Positions 24,299 to 33,769 of a DNA stretch of 64,000 bases are shown one piece after another. Origin of the DNA: M0027 sp021713415 (GTDB lineage Bacteria > Pseudomonadota > Gammaproteobacteria > Francisellales > Francisellaceae); the NCBI GenBank assembly GCA_021713415.1, contig JAKJJQ010000001.1, forward strand, positions 62,001 to 126,000, given 5' to 3'. Numbering within the stretch: the stretch's first letter is position 1; each line of letters starts with the position of its first letter. The notes below the pieces were generated by a model, which saw only the letters and a program-made list of their open reading frames with translations, was not told the DNA's origin and did not search any database. The translations under genes were made by a program, and so were the position numbers.

Positions 24299-27070
24299 AT
24301 GGATAAAAACTATCAGCCAAAAGCAATTGAAAAAAAGTGGTATGATCAATGGGAAAAAGAAGGTAATTTTCAAGCTGGAAAATCAGATGGTGTGACATAC
24401 ACCATTATGTTACCACCACCTAATGTAACAGGTACATTACATATGGGGCATGGTTTTCAGCAAACATTGATGGATTTATTAATACGCTATCATCGTATGA
24501 TGGGTGATGATGCATTATGGCAAGTTGGTACGGATCATGCAGGTATTGCAACTCAAATGGTTGTTGAGCGTCAGTTAGCTCAAGAGGGTAAGAGTCGTCA
24601 TGATTTAGGACGAGAAGCATTTATTGAGAAAATATGGCAGTGGAAAGCTCAATCAGGTAATCAAATTTCTAATCAAATGAAACGTATTGGTGCTTCAGCA
24701 GATTGGAATCGTGAACGTTTTACGATGGATGAAGGCTTATCAGATGCAGTGAAAGAAGTATTTATTCGCTTATATGAAGAAGGGACAATCTATCGTGGTA
24801 AGCGTTTGGTTAACTGGGATCCTAAATTTTTAACAGCGATTTCTGATTTAGAAGTTATCTCTGAAGAAGAAGAGGGTTTTTTATGGCATATACGTTATCC
24901 ATTAGTTAATGGTGAAGGTCATTTAACTGTTGCAACAACGCGTCCTGAAACCATGCTAGGTGATATGGCGATTGCCGTACACCCAGAAGATGAGCGTTAT
25001 CAACATTTAATTGGTCAAATGGTTGAGCTTCCTTTATGTGATCGCCAAATTCCAATTATTGCGGATGACTACGTTGAAAAAGACTTTGGTACAGGCTGTG
25101 TAAAAATAACGCCAGCACATGATTTTAATGACTATGAAGTCGGTATGCGTCACGATTTAACATTATTTAATATTTTAACAAAAGACGCCAAAATTAATGA
25201 AAATGCACCGAAGGTATACCAAGGTCTTGGGCGTTTTGAAGCAAGAAAACGCATCGTTGAAGATTTAGAGGCAATCGATTTATTAGATCAAGTTAAACCA
25301 CATGTATTAAAAGTACCAAGAGGTGATCGAAGTGGTGAAGTGATTGAACCATTTTTAACGGATCAGTGGTTTATGAAAATGGATGGATTGGCTAAACCTG
25401 CAATCGATGTGGTTAAAAATGGCAAAGTTAAATTTGTACCACAAAATTGGCAGAACACTTATTTTGAATGGATGAATAACATCCAAGATTGGTGTATATC
25501 ACGTCAGCTATGGTGGGGGCATCAAATTCCAGCATGGTATGATAGCCAAGGTAATGTTTATGTCGCATCCAATGAAGAAGAGGTGCGTAAAAAATATGCA
25601 ATTTCACCAGAAGAAATATTAACACAAGATCATGATGTTTTAGATACTTGGTTTTCTTCAGCCCTTTGGCCTTTTTCGACGCTTGGTTGGCCAAACAGAA
25701 CAGAAGACTTAAAGAAGTATTATCCTACAAATGTATTAGTTAGTGGTTTTGATATTATTTTCTTTTGGATTGCCAGAATGGTTATGATGGGCTTGAAATT
25801 TATGGATGATGTACCATTTGATACGGTATATATTACAGGCCTTATTCGTGATAGCGAAGGCAAAAAAATGTCAAAGTCAAAAGGTAATGTATTAGATCCA
25901 GTAGATTTGATTGATGGTATTGATTTAGATCAATTGGTTGAAAAACGTACCTTTGGTATGATGCAGCCGCAATTAAAAACAAAAGTAGAAAAAGCAACAA
26001 GACGGGAATTTCCTGAAGGTATTGATGCCTATGGTACAGATGCACTACGTTTTACATTTACAGCATTAGCATCAACTTCTCGAGATATTAATTTTAATGT
26101 CAACCGAATGGAAGGTTATCGTAATTTCTGTAATAAGCTTTGGAATGCTGCTCGTTTTGTTATGATGAATGTCGAGTCAAAAACCATTGCTAAGAAAAAT
26201 ACAGCAATGAAACTAGGTATTTGTGAGCGATGGATTTGGCACAAATTTAATGAAGTAGTAGCAGAAGCACATCGACATATTGCTCAGTACCGATTTGATC
26301 TATTAGCACAAGTTTTATATGAATTTATTTGGAATCAATATTGTGATTGGTATGTTGAGTTAGCTAAAACAAGTTTAAATTCAGATAGTGTGACGGAAAA
26401 AGATAAAGAATCTATACGATATACCTTGGTTTATATTTTAGAGCAATCACTTCGCTTATTGCATCCTGTGATTCCTTTTATTACTGAAGAAATTTGGCAG
26501 CAGTTTAAGCCGTTAACAGAGATAGTATCCGGTAATTTGATTCAACAGAAATACCCATACTATCAAAATGAGTTAGTTGATGAGGATGCAGATAAAGTCA
26601 TTCATTGGCTAAAACGTGTTGTTACTGAAATTCGAACCATACGTGCACAAATGAATGTTAAACCATCAAAATCGATTTCATTAGTATTTAAAGGTGCTTC
26701 TGAAATGGATAAAGCTTATGCTGAGATTAATGAATATTTAATTAAATCATTAGCTAAAATTGACAATATTCACTTTGCTGAGACTGATGAAGAAATTGAG
26801 GCTTCTGCTTCAGGGTTAGTTGGTAAGCTCGAGTTACATATCCCATTAGCGGGCTTAATTGATGTTAAAGCTGAAACGGATCGTTTGATGAATGAACGGG
26901 ATAAAGTATTAAAAGAATTAGCAAGACTTAACGGTAAGTTATCCAATGAAAAGTTTATCGCTAATGCGCCTGAAATTGTCGTTGAAAAAGAAAAAGAAAA
27001 ATTAAAATTAGCACAAATAAAACAAGAAAGTATTGATCAACAGTTAGAAAAATTGACCTCTCTAGCTTGA
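24299..27070 (+). CDS. valS: Valine-tRNA ligase
   Basis: ValS charges tRNA-Val. The class I signatures are present: PPPNVTGTLHMGHGF with HMGH at residues 48-51, and KKMSKSKGNVLDP near residue 523. The CP1 editing region includes TTRPETMLGD near residue 216 and DHDVLDTWFSSALWPFSTLG near residue 444. A C-terminal coiled coil (about 860-923) is rich in Lys, Glu and Leu, as expected for the tRNA-binding arm. The 923-residue length is typical of bacterial ValS. Confidence 0.99.
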   Translation: MDKNYQPKAIEKKWYDQWEKEGNFQAGKSDGVTYTIMLPPPNVTGTLHMGHGFQQTLMDLLIRYHRMMGDDALWQVGTDHAGIATQMVVERQLAQEGKSRHDLGREAFIEKIWQWKAQSGNQISNQMKRIGASADWNRERFTMDEGLSDAVKEVFIRLYEEGTIYRGKRLVNWDPKFLTAISDLEVISEEEEGFLWHIRYPLVNGEGHLTVATTRPETMLGDMAIAVHPEDERYQHLIGQMVELPLCDRQIPIIADDYVEKDFGTGCVKITPAHDFNDYEVGMRHDLTLFNILTKDAKINENAPKVYQGLGRFEARKRIVEDLEAIDLLDQVKPHVLKVPRGDRSGEVIEPFLTDQWFMKMDGLAKPAIDVVKNGKVKFVPQNWQNTYFEWMNNIQDWCISRQLWWGHQIPAWYDSQGNVYVASNEEEVRKKYAISPEEILTQDHDVLDTWFSSALWPFSTLGWPNRTEDLKKYYPTNVLVSGFDIIFFWIARMVMMGLKFMDDVPFDTVYITGLIRDSEGKKMSKSKGNVLDPVDLIDGIDLDQLVEKRTFGMMQPQLKTKVEKATRREFPEGIDAYGTDALRFTFTALASTSRDINFNVNRMEGYRNFCNKLWNAARFVMMNVESKTIAKKNTAMKLGICERWIWHKFNEVVAEAHRHIAQYRFDLLAQVLYEFIWNQYCDWYVELAKTSLNSDSVTEKDKESIRYTLVYILEQSLRLLHPVIPFITEEIWQQFKPLTEIVSGNLIQQKYPYYQNELVDEDADKVIHWLKRVVTEIRTIRAQMNVKPSKSISLVFKGASEMDKAYAEINEYLIKSLAKIDNIHFAETDEEIEASASGLVGKLELHIPLAGLIDVKAETDRLMNERDKVLKELARLNGKLSNEKFIANAPEIVVEKEKEKLKLAQIKQESIDQQLEKLTSLA

Positions 27071-27091
27071 TTGAAATAGGGGAGATGATAC

Positions 27092-28123
27092 ATGTTAAAA
27101 TCAGGTGAGTTTGATACTCGAGTCGATCTATCATGGCCTAAATCGAGAAAAGTTCATCCAGATGAAAGTGAAAAAGAACTTTATCGTAATAAGATTAAAC
27201 AACTACTTAAAGAGAAAAATGCGGTTTTAATTGCGCATTACTATGTTGATGGTGAAATTCAAAGATTAGCTGAAGAAACAGGTGGTCTTGTTGGTGATTC
27301 ATTTGAGATGGCAAAATATGGTGCTAATCATAAGGCGGATATTTTAGTTGTTGCTGGTGTGCGCTTTATGGGTGAAAGTGCTAAGATTTTAGCACCGGAA
27401 AAAAAGGTAATTATGCCAGCATTAGACAGTGAATGTAGTCTGGATATTTCTTGTCGTCCAGATGAGTTTCAGGCATTTATTGATCAGCATCCAGATCGGA
27501 CGGTTGTCGTTTATGCAAATACATCTGCAGCTGTTAAGGCAAGTGCTGATTGGGTGGTTACATCAAGTATTGCACTAGAAGTAATTGATTACCTTGACAG
27601 TGAAGGTCATAAAATTCTATGGGGACCTGATAAGTATTTAGGTAAGTATATTGCTGATCAAACAGGCGCTGATATGGTACTTTGGAATGGTGCTTGTATT
27701 GTGCACGATGAATTTAGAGCAAATGCTTTAGCTGATCTTAAAAAAGCACATCCTGATGCAGCAGTATTAGTTCATCCTGAATCTCCTGAAGCTGTTGTAG
27801 CATTAGCTGATGTAGTTGGTTCAACGTCTCAGTTATTAAATGCCTCTAAAACTTTAGATAATTCTGAGTTTATTGTTGCAACAGATCGTGGAATTTTCTA
27901 TAAAATGATACAAGCAAATCCACATAAACGATTTATTGAATCTCCAACTGCAGGCCATGGAGCAACTTGTAAAAGTTGTGCTCGATGCCCATGGATGGCA
28001 CTAAATGGGTTATTAAATCTAGCTTGCGCGTTAGAAAATGAAACAAATGAAATTGACGTTCCTGAAGAAATCCGCAAAAAAGCCTTAATATCTTTAGGGC
28101 GAATGGTGAATTTTAAGAAATAA
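27092..28123 (+). CDS. nadA: Quinolinate synthase A
   Basis: NadA condenses iminoaspartate and dihydroxyacetone phosphate to quinolinate, in de novo NAD synthesis, using a 4Fe-4S cluster. Visible motifs are VLIAHYYVDGEIQRLAEETG near residue 50, the Cys in DSECSLDISC, NGACIVHDEF near residue 203, and ATCKSCARCPWM near residue 295, which contains the third cluster Cys. The 343-residue length fits. nadB and nadC are not in the window. GGGGAGA precedes the ATG. Confidence 0.97.
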   Translation: MLKSGEFDTRVDLSWPKSRKVHPDESEKELYRNKIKQLLKEKNAVLIAHYYVDGEIQRLAEETGGLVGDSFEMAKYGANHKADILVVAGVRFMGESAKILAPEKKVIMPALDSECSLDISCRPDEFQAFIDQHPDRTVVVYANTSAAVKASADWVVTSSIALEVIDYLDSEGHKILWGPDKYLGKYIADQTGADMVLWNGACIVHDEFRANALADLKKAHPDAAVLVHPESPEAVVALADVVGSTSQLLNASKTLDNSEFIVATDRGIFYKMIQANPHKRFIESPTAGHGATCKSCARCPWMALNGLLNLACALENETNEIDVPEEIRKKALISLGRMVNFKK

Positions 28124-28167
28124 TATTAAATAGTTTCCTACTTTAAGTTTTATCTTAAGGGGTATTT

Positions 28168-28842
28168 ATGCTTGGGTTTATTGCAGAAAATATACGCTAT
28201 TATTATGAGGTGACTAGTCAATTCTTTTCTATGCTATTTCAAGAGCGTCAAAATGCAGCAAAAATAAATTTGCAAAGAATAAATAAGCCGCTAAATTTAT
28301 TAGAAAGTAAGCAAAAAAAAGCTCAATCGAAATTAGATAAAAAGAGTAGTCATATGACAGGGAAACATCTTAACTATAGTAAATGTGCTAAGGAAGCCCA
28401 ATTAGAAGCAAAAACCTTAGAAAACGTAACCGATGAAATATTATCAAGTGTAACGCCTTTTATAAAAGCTTATCCACCACCTAAACGTAAAAAACATGAC
28501 TGGGGTGAGAAAGGCCAAGCTAAAAAAGTAAAGACAACTAGTGTTGATGCTAAAGATTTTTCGGATGCTCAACAAAGGATAAAGCGAGAAGGTACTGTTG
28601 GCTCAAGGTCGCACTTAGGTAATGATATCTATGAGATTCGTACTAAAAAAGGGAAGTCAACAGAAAGATTTTATTATGATAAACAAACCGGTAAATCCTA
28701 TAGCAGTCGCCATGATAATATTAAGGAAGTTAAAAAGCGCTTAATAAATAGTCGTAAAGCGACGAATTTAGCATCTAACCCCTTTTATCAGCAACAGTCC
28801 AACCAAGAAAGTAATAAGGATACAAGCCACGTATATAAATAA
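28168..28842 (+). CDS. Lys-rich protein of unknown function with nuclear-localisation-like segment
   Basis: The 224-residue protein is strongly basic and has no signal peptide. The N-terminal 30 residues are aromatic and amphipathic; residues 30-90 are helical. Residues 102-122 hold PPPKRKK followed nine residues later by KKVK, which fits a eukaryotic bipartite nuclear-localisation pattern. The C-terminal half (GNDIYEIRTKKGK, then ERFYYDKQTGKSY) has a short resemblance to RelE/HigB-type beta strands, too little to assign. It has a good AAGGGG site, lies downstream of nadA and converges on the cupin gene. An effector role is speculative. Confidence 0.6.
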   Translation: MLGFIAENIRYYYEVTSQFFSMLFQERQNAAKINLQRINKPLNLLESKQKKAQSKLDKKSSHMTGKHLNYSKCAKEAQLEAKTLENVTDEILSSVTPFIKAYPPPKRKKHDWGEKGQAKKVKTTSVDAKDFSDAQQRIKREGTVGSRSHLGNDIYEIRTKKGKSTERFYYDKQTGKSYSSRHDNIKEVKKRLINSRKATNLASNPFYQQQSNQESNKDTSHVYK

Positions 28843-28848
28843 ATTATA

Positions 28849-29328
28849 TTATTTTTTTCCTGCTGTGGCTGTTTGAATATTATTTATATCAACAAGATTC
28901 CAGCCTGTCTGATTGTTGCGGTATAAGCGTTTATTTAATTTAGGGTAATCACAAACATCCTGTTCATAGCGATTACCAACGACAATACACTTTAAAGGGA
29001 TATTGCCTGTGTTAATCATTGTATGTGCTTTTGATGCGTGTTTATAACCGATAAAATCGCCTTCAGCAATTTCATGCTTTTCATCTCCAATAATCACAAT
29101 GCCACTACCTTCTAGTACATAAGTACATTCATCTTCATGATAATGCATGTGGTATTCAGTTGATTCACATCCAGGTGGTATTTCAATAATATGAAAGCCA
29201 AAGCCAGTAATACCAACTAAATCTCCTAATGATTTATTAATTCTTTTAGCATTAGGGTTTAAAAAATGTTGTTTATTTGTTCCTTCTAATTGTTCAATTT
29301 CTGCTTTTTTAAGTAGGTGTCTATTCAT
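28849..29328 (-). CDS. Cupin-domain protein
   Basis: The 159-residue product has a single conserved cupin barrel. Motif 1 is YHMHYHEDECTYVLEGSG (about residues 59-76), with metal-binding His residues and Glu. Motif 2 lies around GDFIGYKHASKAHTM (about 90-105), with the fourth ligand His. The tail after residue 125 is polar and not recognised. Such proteins may bind sugars or act as small dioxygenases; the substrate is not evident. Confidence 0.85.
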   Translation of the reverse strand: MNRHLLKKAEIEQLEGTNKQHFLNPNAKRINKSLGDLVGITGFGFHIIEIPPGCESTEYHMHYHEDECTYVLEGSGIVIIGDEKHEIAEGDFIGYKHASKAHTMINTGNIPLKCIVVGNRYEQDVCDYPKLNKRLYRNNQTGWNLVDINNIQTATAGKK

Positions 29329-29516
29329 AAGTTTTCTCTAAAAGTTTAAGTGTATATCTTAAAATGTTAATTGAATTAGTCTATAACTAGGTTAAATTAA
29401 AATCTATTAGGACTGTTAATAATAGATCAAGTAAATTTCCCTTATGGCCTTGGCTGCTTTTAGGTTATAATGTCGAATTAAATTTTTTTGATGTTGTAAC
29501 GATGGAGATGGGCATC

Positions 29517-30266
29517 ATGGTTAAAGTGGCGAAAGATGAAAGTCGTCAAATAGCAAAACTGAAGCAACTTTGGAAGCGATTTGGTAATCTTATTTTATGG
29601 ATTATTGTTATTATTGCTGCGGCGTTTGCCATTTGGACTTATTGGCAAAAACAAAAAGAAGGTAAAATTTTAGAAGCTTCTGCTAAATACCTTCAGTTAG
29701 AAAATGATCTACAAAGTGGCTTAAAGGCTGACACGATTATTTCAGAAGCGCATGATTTAATGCAGCAATATCCAGATACGGTGTATGCAAAGTTTAGTAG
29801 CTTGTTAATTGCCAATGAATACGTTGGACAAAAATTGTATCAAGCTGCTGAAACTAATTTAGACTGGGTGATTTCTAATACAGATGAGCAGTCAATTAAA
29901 GCAGTAGCAACTTTGCGATTGGCACGTATTAAATTAGCAATAGGTAATGCAAAAGATGCGATTAATATTATTAATCAAGCAAAACTACCCAATAGCTATC
30001 AAGTTTTAGCCAAAATGATTCAAGCACAAGCTTATATTCAGTTGGCAGATAAGAAAAATGCCCAAGTGAAACTCAATCAAGCAAAAGTATTGTTAGATAA
30101 AAGTGGAACTATGGCAAATCCTACAAATGACCTTTTGATCAAAGAGGCTAAAGATTATATCGATATGCAATTAAGTAATTTAAATCTCTTAATTAAAGAA
30201 TCTAAAAATAATCAAGTTCTGGTTAAGCAAAACACAGATAATAGCTTAGAAGTAATGAAAAAATAG
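29517..30266 (+). CDS. yfgM: YfgM-type inner-membrane TPR protein
   Basis: YfgM works with PpiD at the Sec translocon and is usually encoded next to bamB, as here. The product has a short cytoplasmic N-terminus, one membrane segment (about residues 24-42, NLILWIIVIIAAAFAIW), and a helical periplasmic region with tetratricopeptide-like repeats (LQLENDLQSG, AKFSSLLIANEYV, ATLRLARIKLAIG). I prefer the ATG at 29517 with GGAG upstream over the in-frame ATGs at 29502 and 29508. bamB starts 67 bases after its stop. Confidence 0.88.
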   Translation: MVKVAKDESRQIAKLKQLWKRFGNLILWIIVIIAAAFAIWTYWQKQKEGKILEASAKYLQLENDLQSGLKADTIISEAHDLMQQYPDTVYAKFSSLLIANEYVGQKLYQAAETNLDWVISNTDEQSIKAVATLRLARIKLAIGNAKDAINIINQAKLPNSYQVLAKMIQAQAYIQLADKKNAQVKLNQAKVLLDKSGTMANPTNDLLIKEAKDYIDMQLSNLNLLIKESKNNQVLVKQNTDNSLEVMKK

Positions 30267-30333
30267 ATATTTAAAATGTAATCAATATCAAAAATTTAAA
30301 ATAATAGAAGTTTTTTATCCGCTAGGAGTAACG

Positions 30334-31494
30334 ATGCAAAAAGTATTTAAAAAAGTCTTATTAGCAAGTTTAAGTTTGGGGTTTGTGCTTGGTTTATCTG
30401 CGTGTGCTGATAAATCCAATATGATACCATCAAAGCCATTGGTTGAGTTTAAGCAAACGCAGTCATTGCAAAAATTATGGCGAGTTAATATTGGTGATGG
30501 AACTGATGATCAGTATTATATTTTTGCCCCTGTTTTATCAAAAGGAATTATTTATACAGTAAGTTCTGATGGAGAGGTCAACGCGATTAATGCCAATACA
30601 GGTAGACGCCTATGGGATGTTTCTGTACCTGAAACATTAGGTGCAACACCTGGTTTTGGTGATGATATGGTTTTTGTTGGTTCAGTCTCTGGCAAGCTTT
30701 ATGCTTTGAGTCAGAAAGATGGCCGCATATTATGGAAAGTACAGTTATCAAGCTCACTTTATGCGCAACCTGTTTATGATGATGGTATTGTTGTTGTTCA
30801 TTTACATAACGGTGAAATTGCAGCTTATGATGCTAAAAATGGTAAACTAATATGGAAATATTCTGCTAATTTACCTGAAATTATTTTAGTTGGTAATAGC
30901 GCTCCATTAATTGATAATGGCGTTGTTTATACTGGTTTAGATAATGGTGAAGTATGGGCAGTGGAGTTAAAAAGCGGTAAACGTTTATGGGAGAGACCAG
31001 TTGCATTACCAACTGGCGGTTCAATTGTAGCGCGTATGGTTGATATTGAAGGTGCGCCTTTGATTCAGGATAATATTTTGTATGCTGCGACTTTCCAAGG
31101 TAGAGTAGCGGCAATTAACTTAGAAAATGCATCACTGGTTTGGTCAAAACCGATTTCAACTTATGTATCTTTAGCTATCTCAGATGATCAGCTATTTGCC
31201 TCAACTGACAAGGGTTATTTAAATGCCTATAATTTATCAAATGGGACAGTTTTATGGAGTCAAAAAGACTTAGAAGGCAGACAAATATCAGCGCCTGCTG
31301 TTGTTAATGATCAATATGTTACAGTAGGTGACTTTGAAGGTTATTTGCATGTCTTTAATTTAAAAACAGGAAAATATGCTGCTAGATATGATGTTGGTGG
31401 TGATGGTATACGTGCTGAGCCTGTAACGGTACTTAACCGTATTTATGTTCAGACAAATAGCGGTTATTTATATGCATTTAAACTAGGTAATTAA
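30334..31494 (+). CDS. bamB: Outer-membrane assembly lipoprotein BamB
   Basis: BamB is the beta-propeller lipoprotein of the BAM complex that inserts outer-membrane proteins. A lipoprotein signal ends in the lipobox Leu-Ser-Ala-Cys, with the lipidated Cys at residue 24. Eight PQQ-like propeller blades follow, with repeated patterns such as GxLYALSQKDGRILWK, GEIAAYDAKNGKLIWKY and GYLNAYNLSNGTVLWS. The 386-residue length fits. AGGAG precedes the ATG. Confidence 0.96.
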   Translation: MQKVFKKVLLASLSLGFVLGLSACADKSNMIPSKPLVEFKQTQSLQKLWRVNIGDGTDDQYYIFAPVLSKGIIYTVSSDGEVNAINANTGRRLWDVSVPETLGATPGFGDDMVFVGSVSGKLYALSQKDGRILWKVQLSSSLYAQPVYDDGIVVVHLHNGEIAAYDAKNGKLIWKYSANLPEIILVGNSAPLIDNGVVYTGLDNGEVWAVELKSGKRLWERPVALPTGGSIVARMVDIEGAPLIQDNILYAATFQGRVAAINLENASLVWSKPISTYVSLAISDDQLFASTDKGYLNAYNLSNGTVLWSQKDLEGRQISAPAVVNDQYVTVGDFEGYLHVFNLKTGKYAARYDVGGDGIRAEPVTVLNRIYVQTNSGYLYAFKLGN

Positions 31495-31504
31495 AAGGTT
31501 ATTG

Positions 31505-32737
31505 ATGACGGATAATCAAAAAAAAGTAACGTATGTATCACTTTATATTTTGGTGTTAATCTGCTCGATTGGGCCATTTGGTGATACTTTATATACGCCT
31601 TCATTACCTGAAATTGCACATGCTTTAAATACTCAGTATAGTTGGGTCCAATTAACGGTAACTTCTTATCTATTTGGTTATGCTGTTGGTCAGCTATTAT
31701 ATGGACCAGTTTCAGATCGTTTTGGTAGACGTCCTGTTATGCTGTTTGGCGCTTTGTGTTTTGCGATTGGTTCTTTAGTATGTTTGATGAGTTCCTCTAT
31801 CTGGCCATTAATATTTGGGCGGATATTTCAAGGCTTTGGCGCTTGTGCAGGTGCTGTATTATCAGTGGTTGCAATTCGTGATGTTTATGAATATAAAGAG
31901 CGAAATAAGCGCTATGCGCAATTGAATTTAGCATTTTCAATTGCACCAGGATTAGGGCCAATTGTCGGAAGCTTTACAGCACATTTTTTCCCATGGTGGG
32001 TTAATTTTGTTATTTTATTTGTTTTATCACTTTGGATGTTGATTGCGGTTATTTTTCAGTTTCCAGAGACTATTCCAAAGAAAAATCTACAAGCTATTTA
32101 TCCCAAGCGTTTGGTTTTAAACTATTTGGCACTATTTAAACAACCAGGTTATTTGATATTTTTACTTATCTTAGGTTTAACTGTAGCAATGATATATACA
32201 TGTTTAGTTGAGGCTCCAAGCATTGTTATTACGTTGTTAAAATTACAATATCGTTGGTTTTTAATTATTGCTGTAGGTATTGTATTTGCTTTTGTATTAG
32301 GTTCAATCACAACGGCATTATTAAATAATCGTCTATCAAGCTATGGTATTATAATTTCTGGTCTTGTGATTATGCTATTAGGGTCGTTATTATTTTTATT
32401 ATTGATCTTAATGAAATATATTAATATTTATAGTTTGCTCATTCCTACTATTATCATTTTTTATGGTGTGGCATTTGTTATTCCTGTTGCAATGAATTTA
32501 GCCTTACTACCATTTGGCCATATTACAGGTTCGGCAACAGCGATGATGGGATGCTTTCAAATGGGTTTTGCTGCTTTAGCAACTGCCGCTGTTACGTTTA
32601 TTCCTTTTCATCCCGTTTTAACATTACCGATTGCATTTTCAGTGCTTTCTTTAGTGGCATTAATATTATTTATTTCTTATTTATTGCTTATTGGAGAGTC
32701 TGGGCGTCGTCATTATTTACATACACGTAATAATTAA
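31505..32737 (+). CDS. Bcr/CflA-family MFS drug exporter
   Basis: The 410-residue protein has twelve membrane segments. The MFS motif A segment GPVSDRFGRRPVMLFG lies near residue 66, and the Bcr/CflA pattern TLYTPSLPEIAHAL is at the N-terminus. ARGNRGxxG-like drug-antiporter motif C is replaced by APGLGPIVGSF near residue 144, as in Bcr. I prefer the ATG at 31505, with AAAGG upstream, to the preceding TTG. Substrates are likely to be small toxic compounds; it follows bamB closely. Confidence 0.9.
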   Translation: MTDNQKKVTYVSLYILVLICSIGPFGDTLYTPSLPEIAHALNTQYSWVQLTVTSYLFGYAVGQLLYGPVSDRFGRRPVMLFGALCFAIGSLVCLMSSSIWPLIFGRIFQGFGACAGAVLSVVAIRDVYEYKERNKRYAQLNLAFSIAPGLGPIVGSFTAHFFPWWVNFVILFVLSLWMLIAVIFQFPETIPKKNLQAIYPKRLVLNYLALFKQPGYLIFLLILGLTVAMIYTCLVEAPSIVITLLKLQYRWFLIIAVGIVFAFVLGSITTALLNNRLSSYGIIISGLVIMLLGSLLFLLLILMKYINIYSLLIPTIIIFYGVAFVIPVAMNLALLPFGHITGSATAMMGCFQMGFAALATAAVTFIPFHPVLTLPIAFSVLSLVALILFISYLLLIGESGRRHYLHTRNN

Positions 32738-32793
32738 GTTATGCTTAAAAACTAGTTTAGTTGATGTATTAAGCTTAATAATTAGGATGATTT

Positions 32794-33675
32794 ATGTCTG
32801 AAGCTAAAAGTGCGACATTACTTATTGAAACGCTATTAAATTTACTCGATGTGAAATTAGAAAGTAATCAATATTTAGGTAATGTCAAATCAGTTGGCAG
32901 TGGTCGTTTATATGGTGGTATGGTAATGGCTCAAGCACTAAATGCAGCCAAATATAGCATTGAAGATACTAATTTTGAATTACACTCCTATCATTGTTAT
33001 TTTATTCGCCCAGGCTTGGAAAGAGAGCCTGTAGAATATCAAATTACCAATAAACGAGATGGCAATTTTTTTAGTAATCGTAGTGTTGAAGCATATCAGA
33101 ATGAGCGTTTAATCTTTTCTTTATCTGCATCGTTTCATAAAGCTGAAGATATGCCAGAGTATGTAACATGTATAAAAATTCCTCAAAGGGATGAAAAACT
33201 TGAACCCTGGCAAGTAATTGGTCTTCGATATGCCGAACGTATTCCAAAAGAAGCACATACATTTTTTCATAGGAAATGGCCTTTTGAAATTTATCCTGTT
33301 AATGGTGATCGACTGTTTTCATTAAATAGTGAACCAGCAAAACAAAGTTTTTGGCTAAAACTAATTGATGATATTACATTAGATGACCATCAACATAAGT
33401 TATTATTCAGTTATGTATCTGACTTAATGTTATTACAAATTGCAGGTTTGCCAACAGACTTTAAACTTTGGCAAAGAAAAGCAATGTATTCAAGTTTAGA
33501 TCAATGTATTTGGTTTCATCGCAATATTGATGTAACCCAATGGCTTTATTTTGATATTGAAAGTCCTTCGTATCATGATGCGCGCGGATTTGTAATTGGT
33601 AAGTTATATAATGAGTCAGGTACGCCACTTGCAACGGTAACACAAGAAGGTCTAATTCGGTCATTTTTAATGTAG
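32794..33675 (+). CDS. tesB: Acyl-CoA thioesterase II
   Basis: TesB hydrolyses medium- and long-chain acyl-CoA. The 293-residue protein has the double hot-dog arrangement: the first half with GRLYGGMVMAQALNAA near residue 37 and HSYHCYFIRPG near residue 65, and the second half with DQCIWFHRNIDVTQWLYFDIESPSYHDARG-type residues near 240 (catalytic-region motifs SLDQCIWFH and FDIESPS) followed by the usual Gly-Lys-Leu-Tyr. AGGATG precedes the ATG. Confidence 0.94.
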   Translation: MSEAKSATLLIETLLNLLDVKLESNQYLGNVKSVGSGRLYGGMVMAQALNAAKYSIEDTNFELHSYHCYFIRPGLEREPVEYQITNKRDGNFFSNRSVEAYQNERLIFSLSASFHKAEDMPEYVTCIKIPQRDEKLEPWQVIGLRYAERIPKEAHTFFHRKWPFEIYPVNGDRLFSLNSEPAKQSFWLKLIDDITLDDHQHKLLFSYVSDLMLLQIAGLPTDFKLWQRKAMYSSLDQCIWFHRNIDVTQWLYFDIESPSYHDARGFVIGKLYNESGTPLATVTQEGLIRSFLM

Positions 33676-33699
33676 AGTTACAACAATAACAACTAGTAC

Positions 33700-33729
33700 T
33701 TGATTATCATATACAGACAGGCGTATGAT
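33700..33729 (+). promoter_or_regulatory. Probable promoter of the NAD-glutamate dehydrogenase gene
   Basis: TTGATT (33700-33705) and TATGAT (33724-33729) are separated by 18 bases, about 40 bases upstream of the ATG at 33770. Both hexamers match sigma70 consensus at five of six positions or close to it. Confidence 0.45.
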
Positions 33730-33769
33730 ACTGTGAGCTTATAAAAAAACAATGATAGAAAGGTGAAAT

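Noticed and set aside
28168..28842. RelE/HigB-type toxin in the C-terminal half
   Set aside because: Only a short YEIR-like stretch resembles the family; no antitoxin gene is adjacent and the catalytic pattern is not visible.
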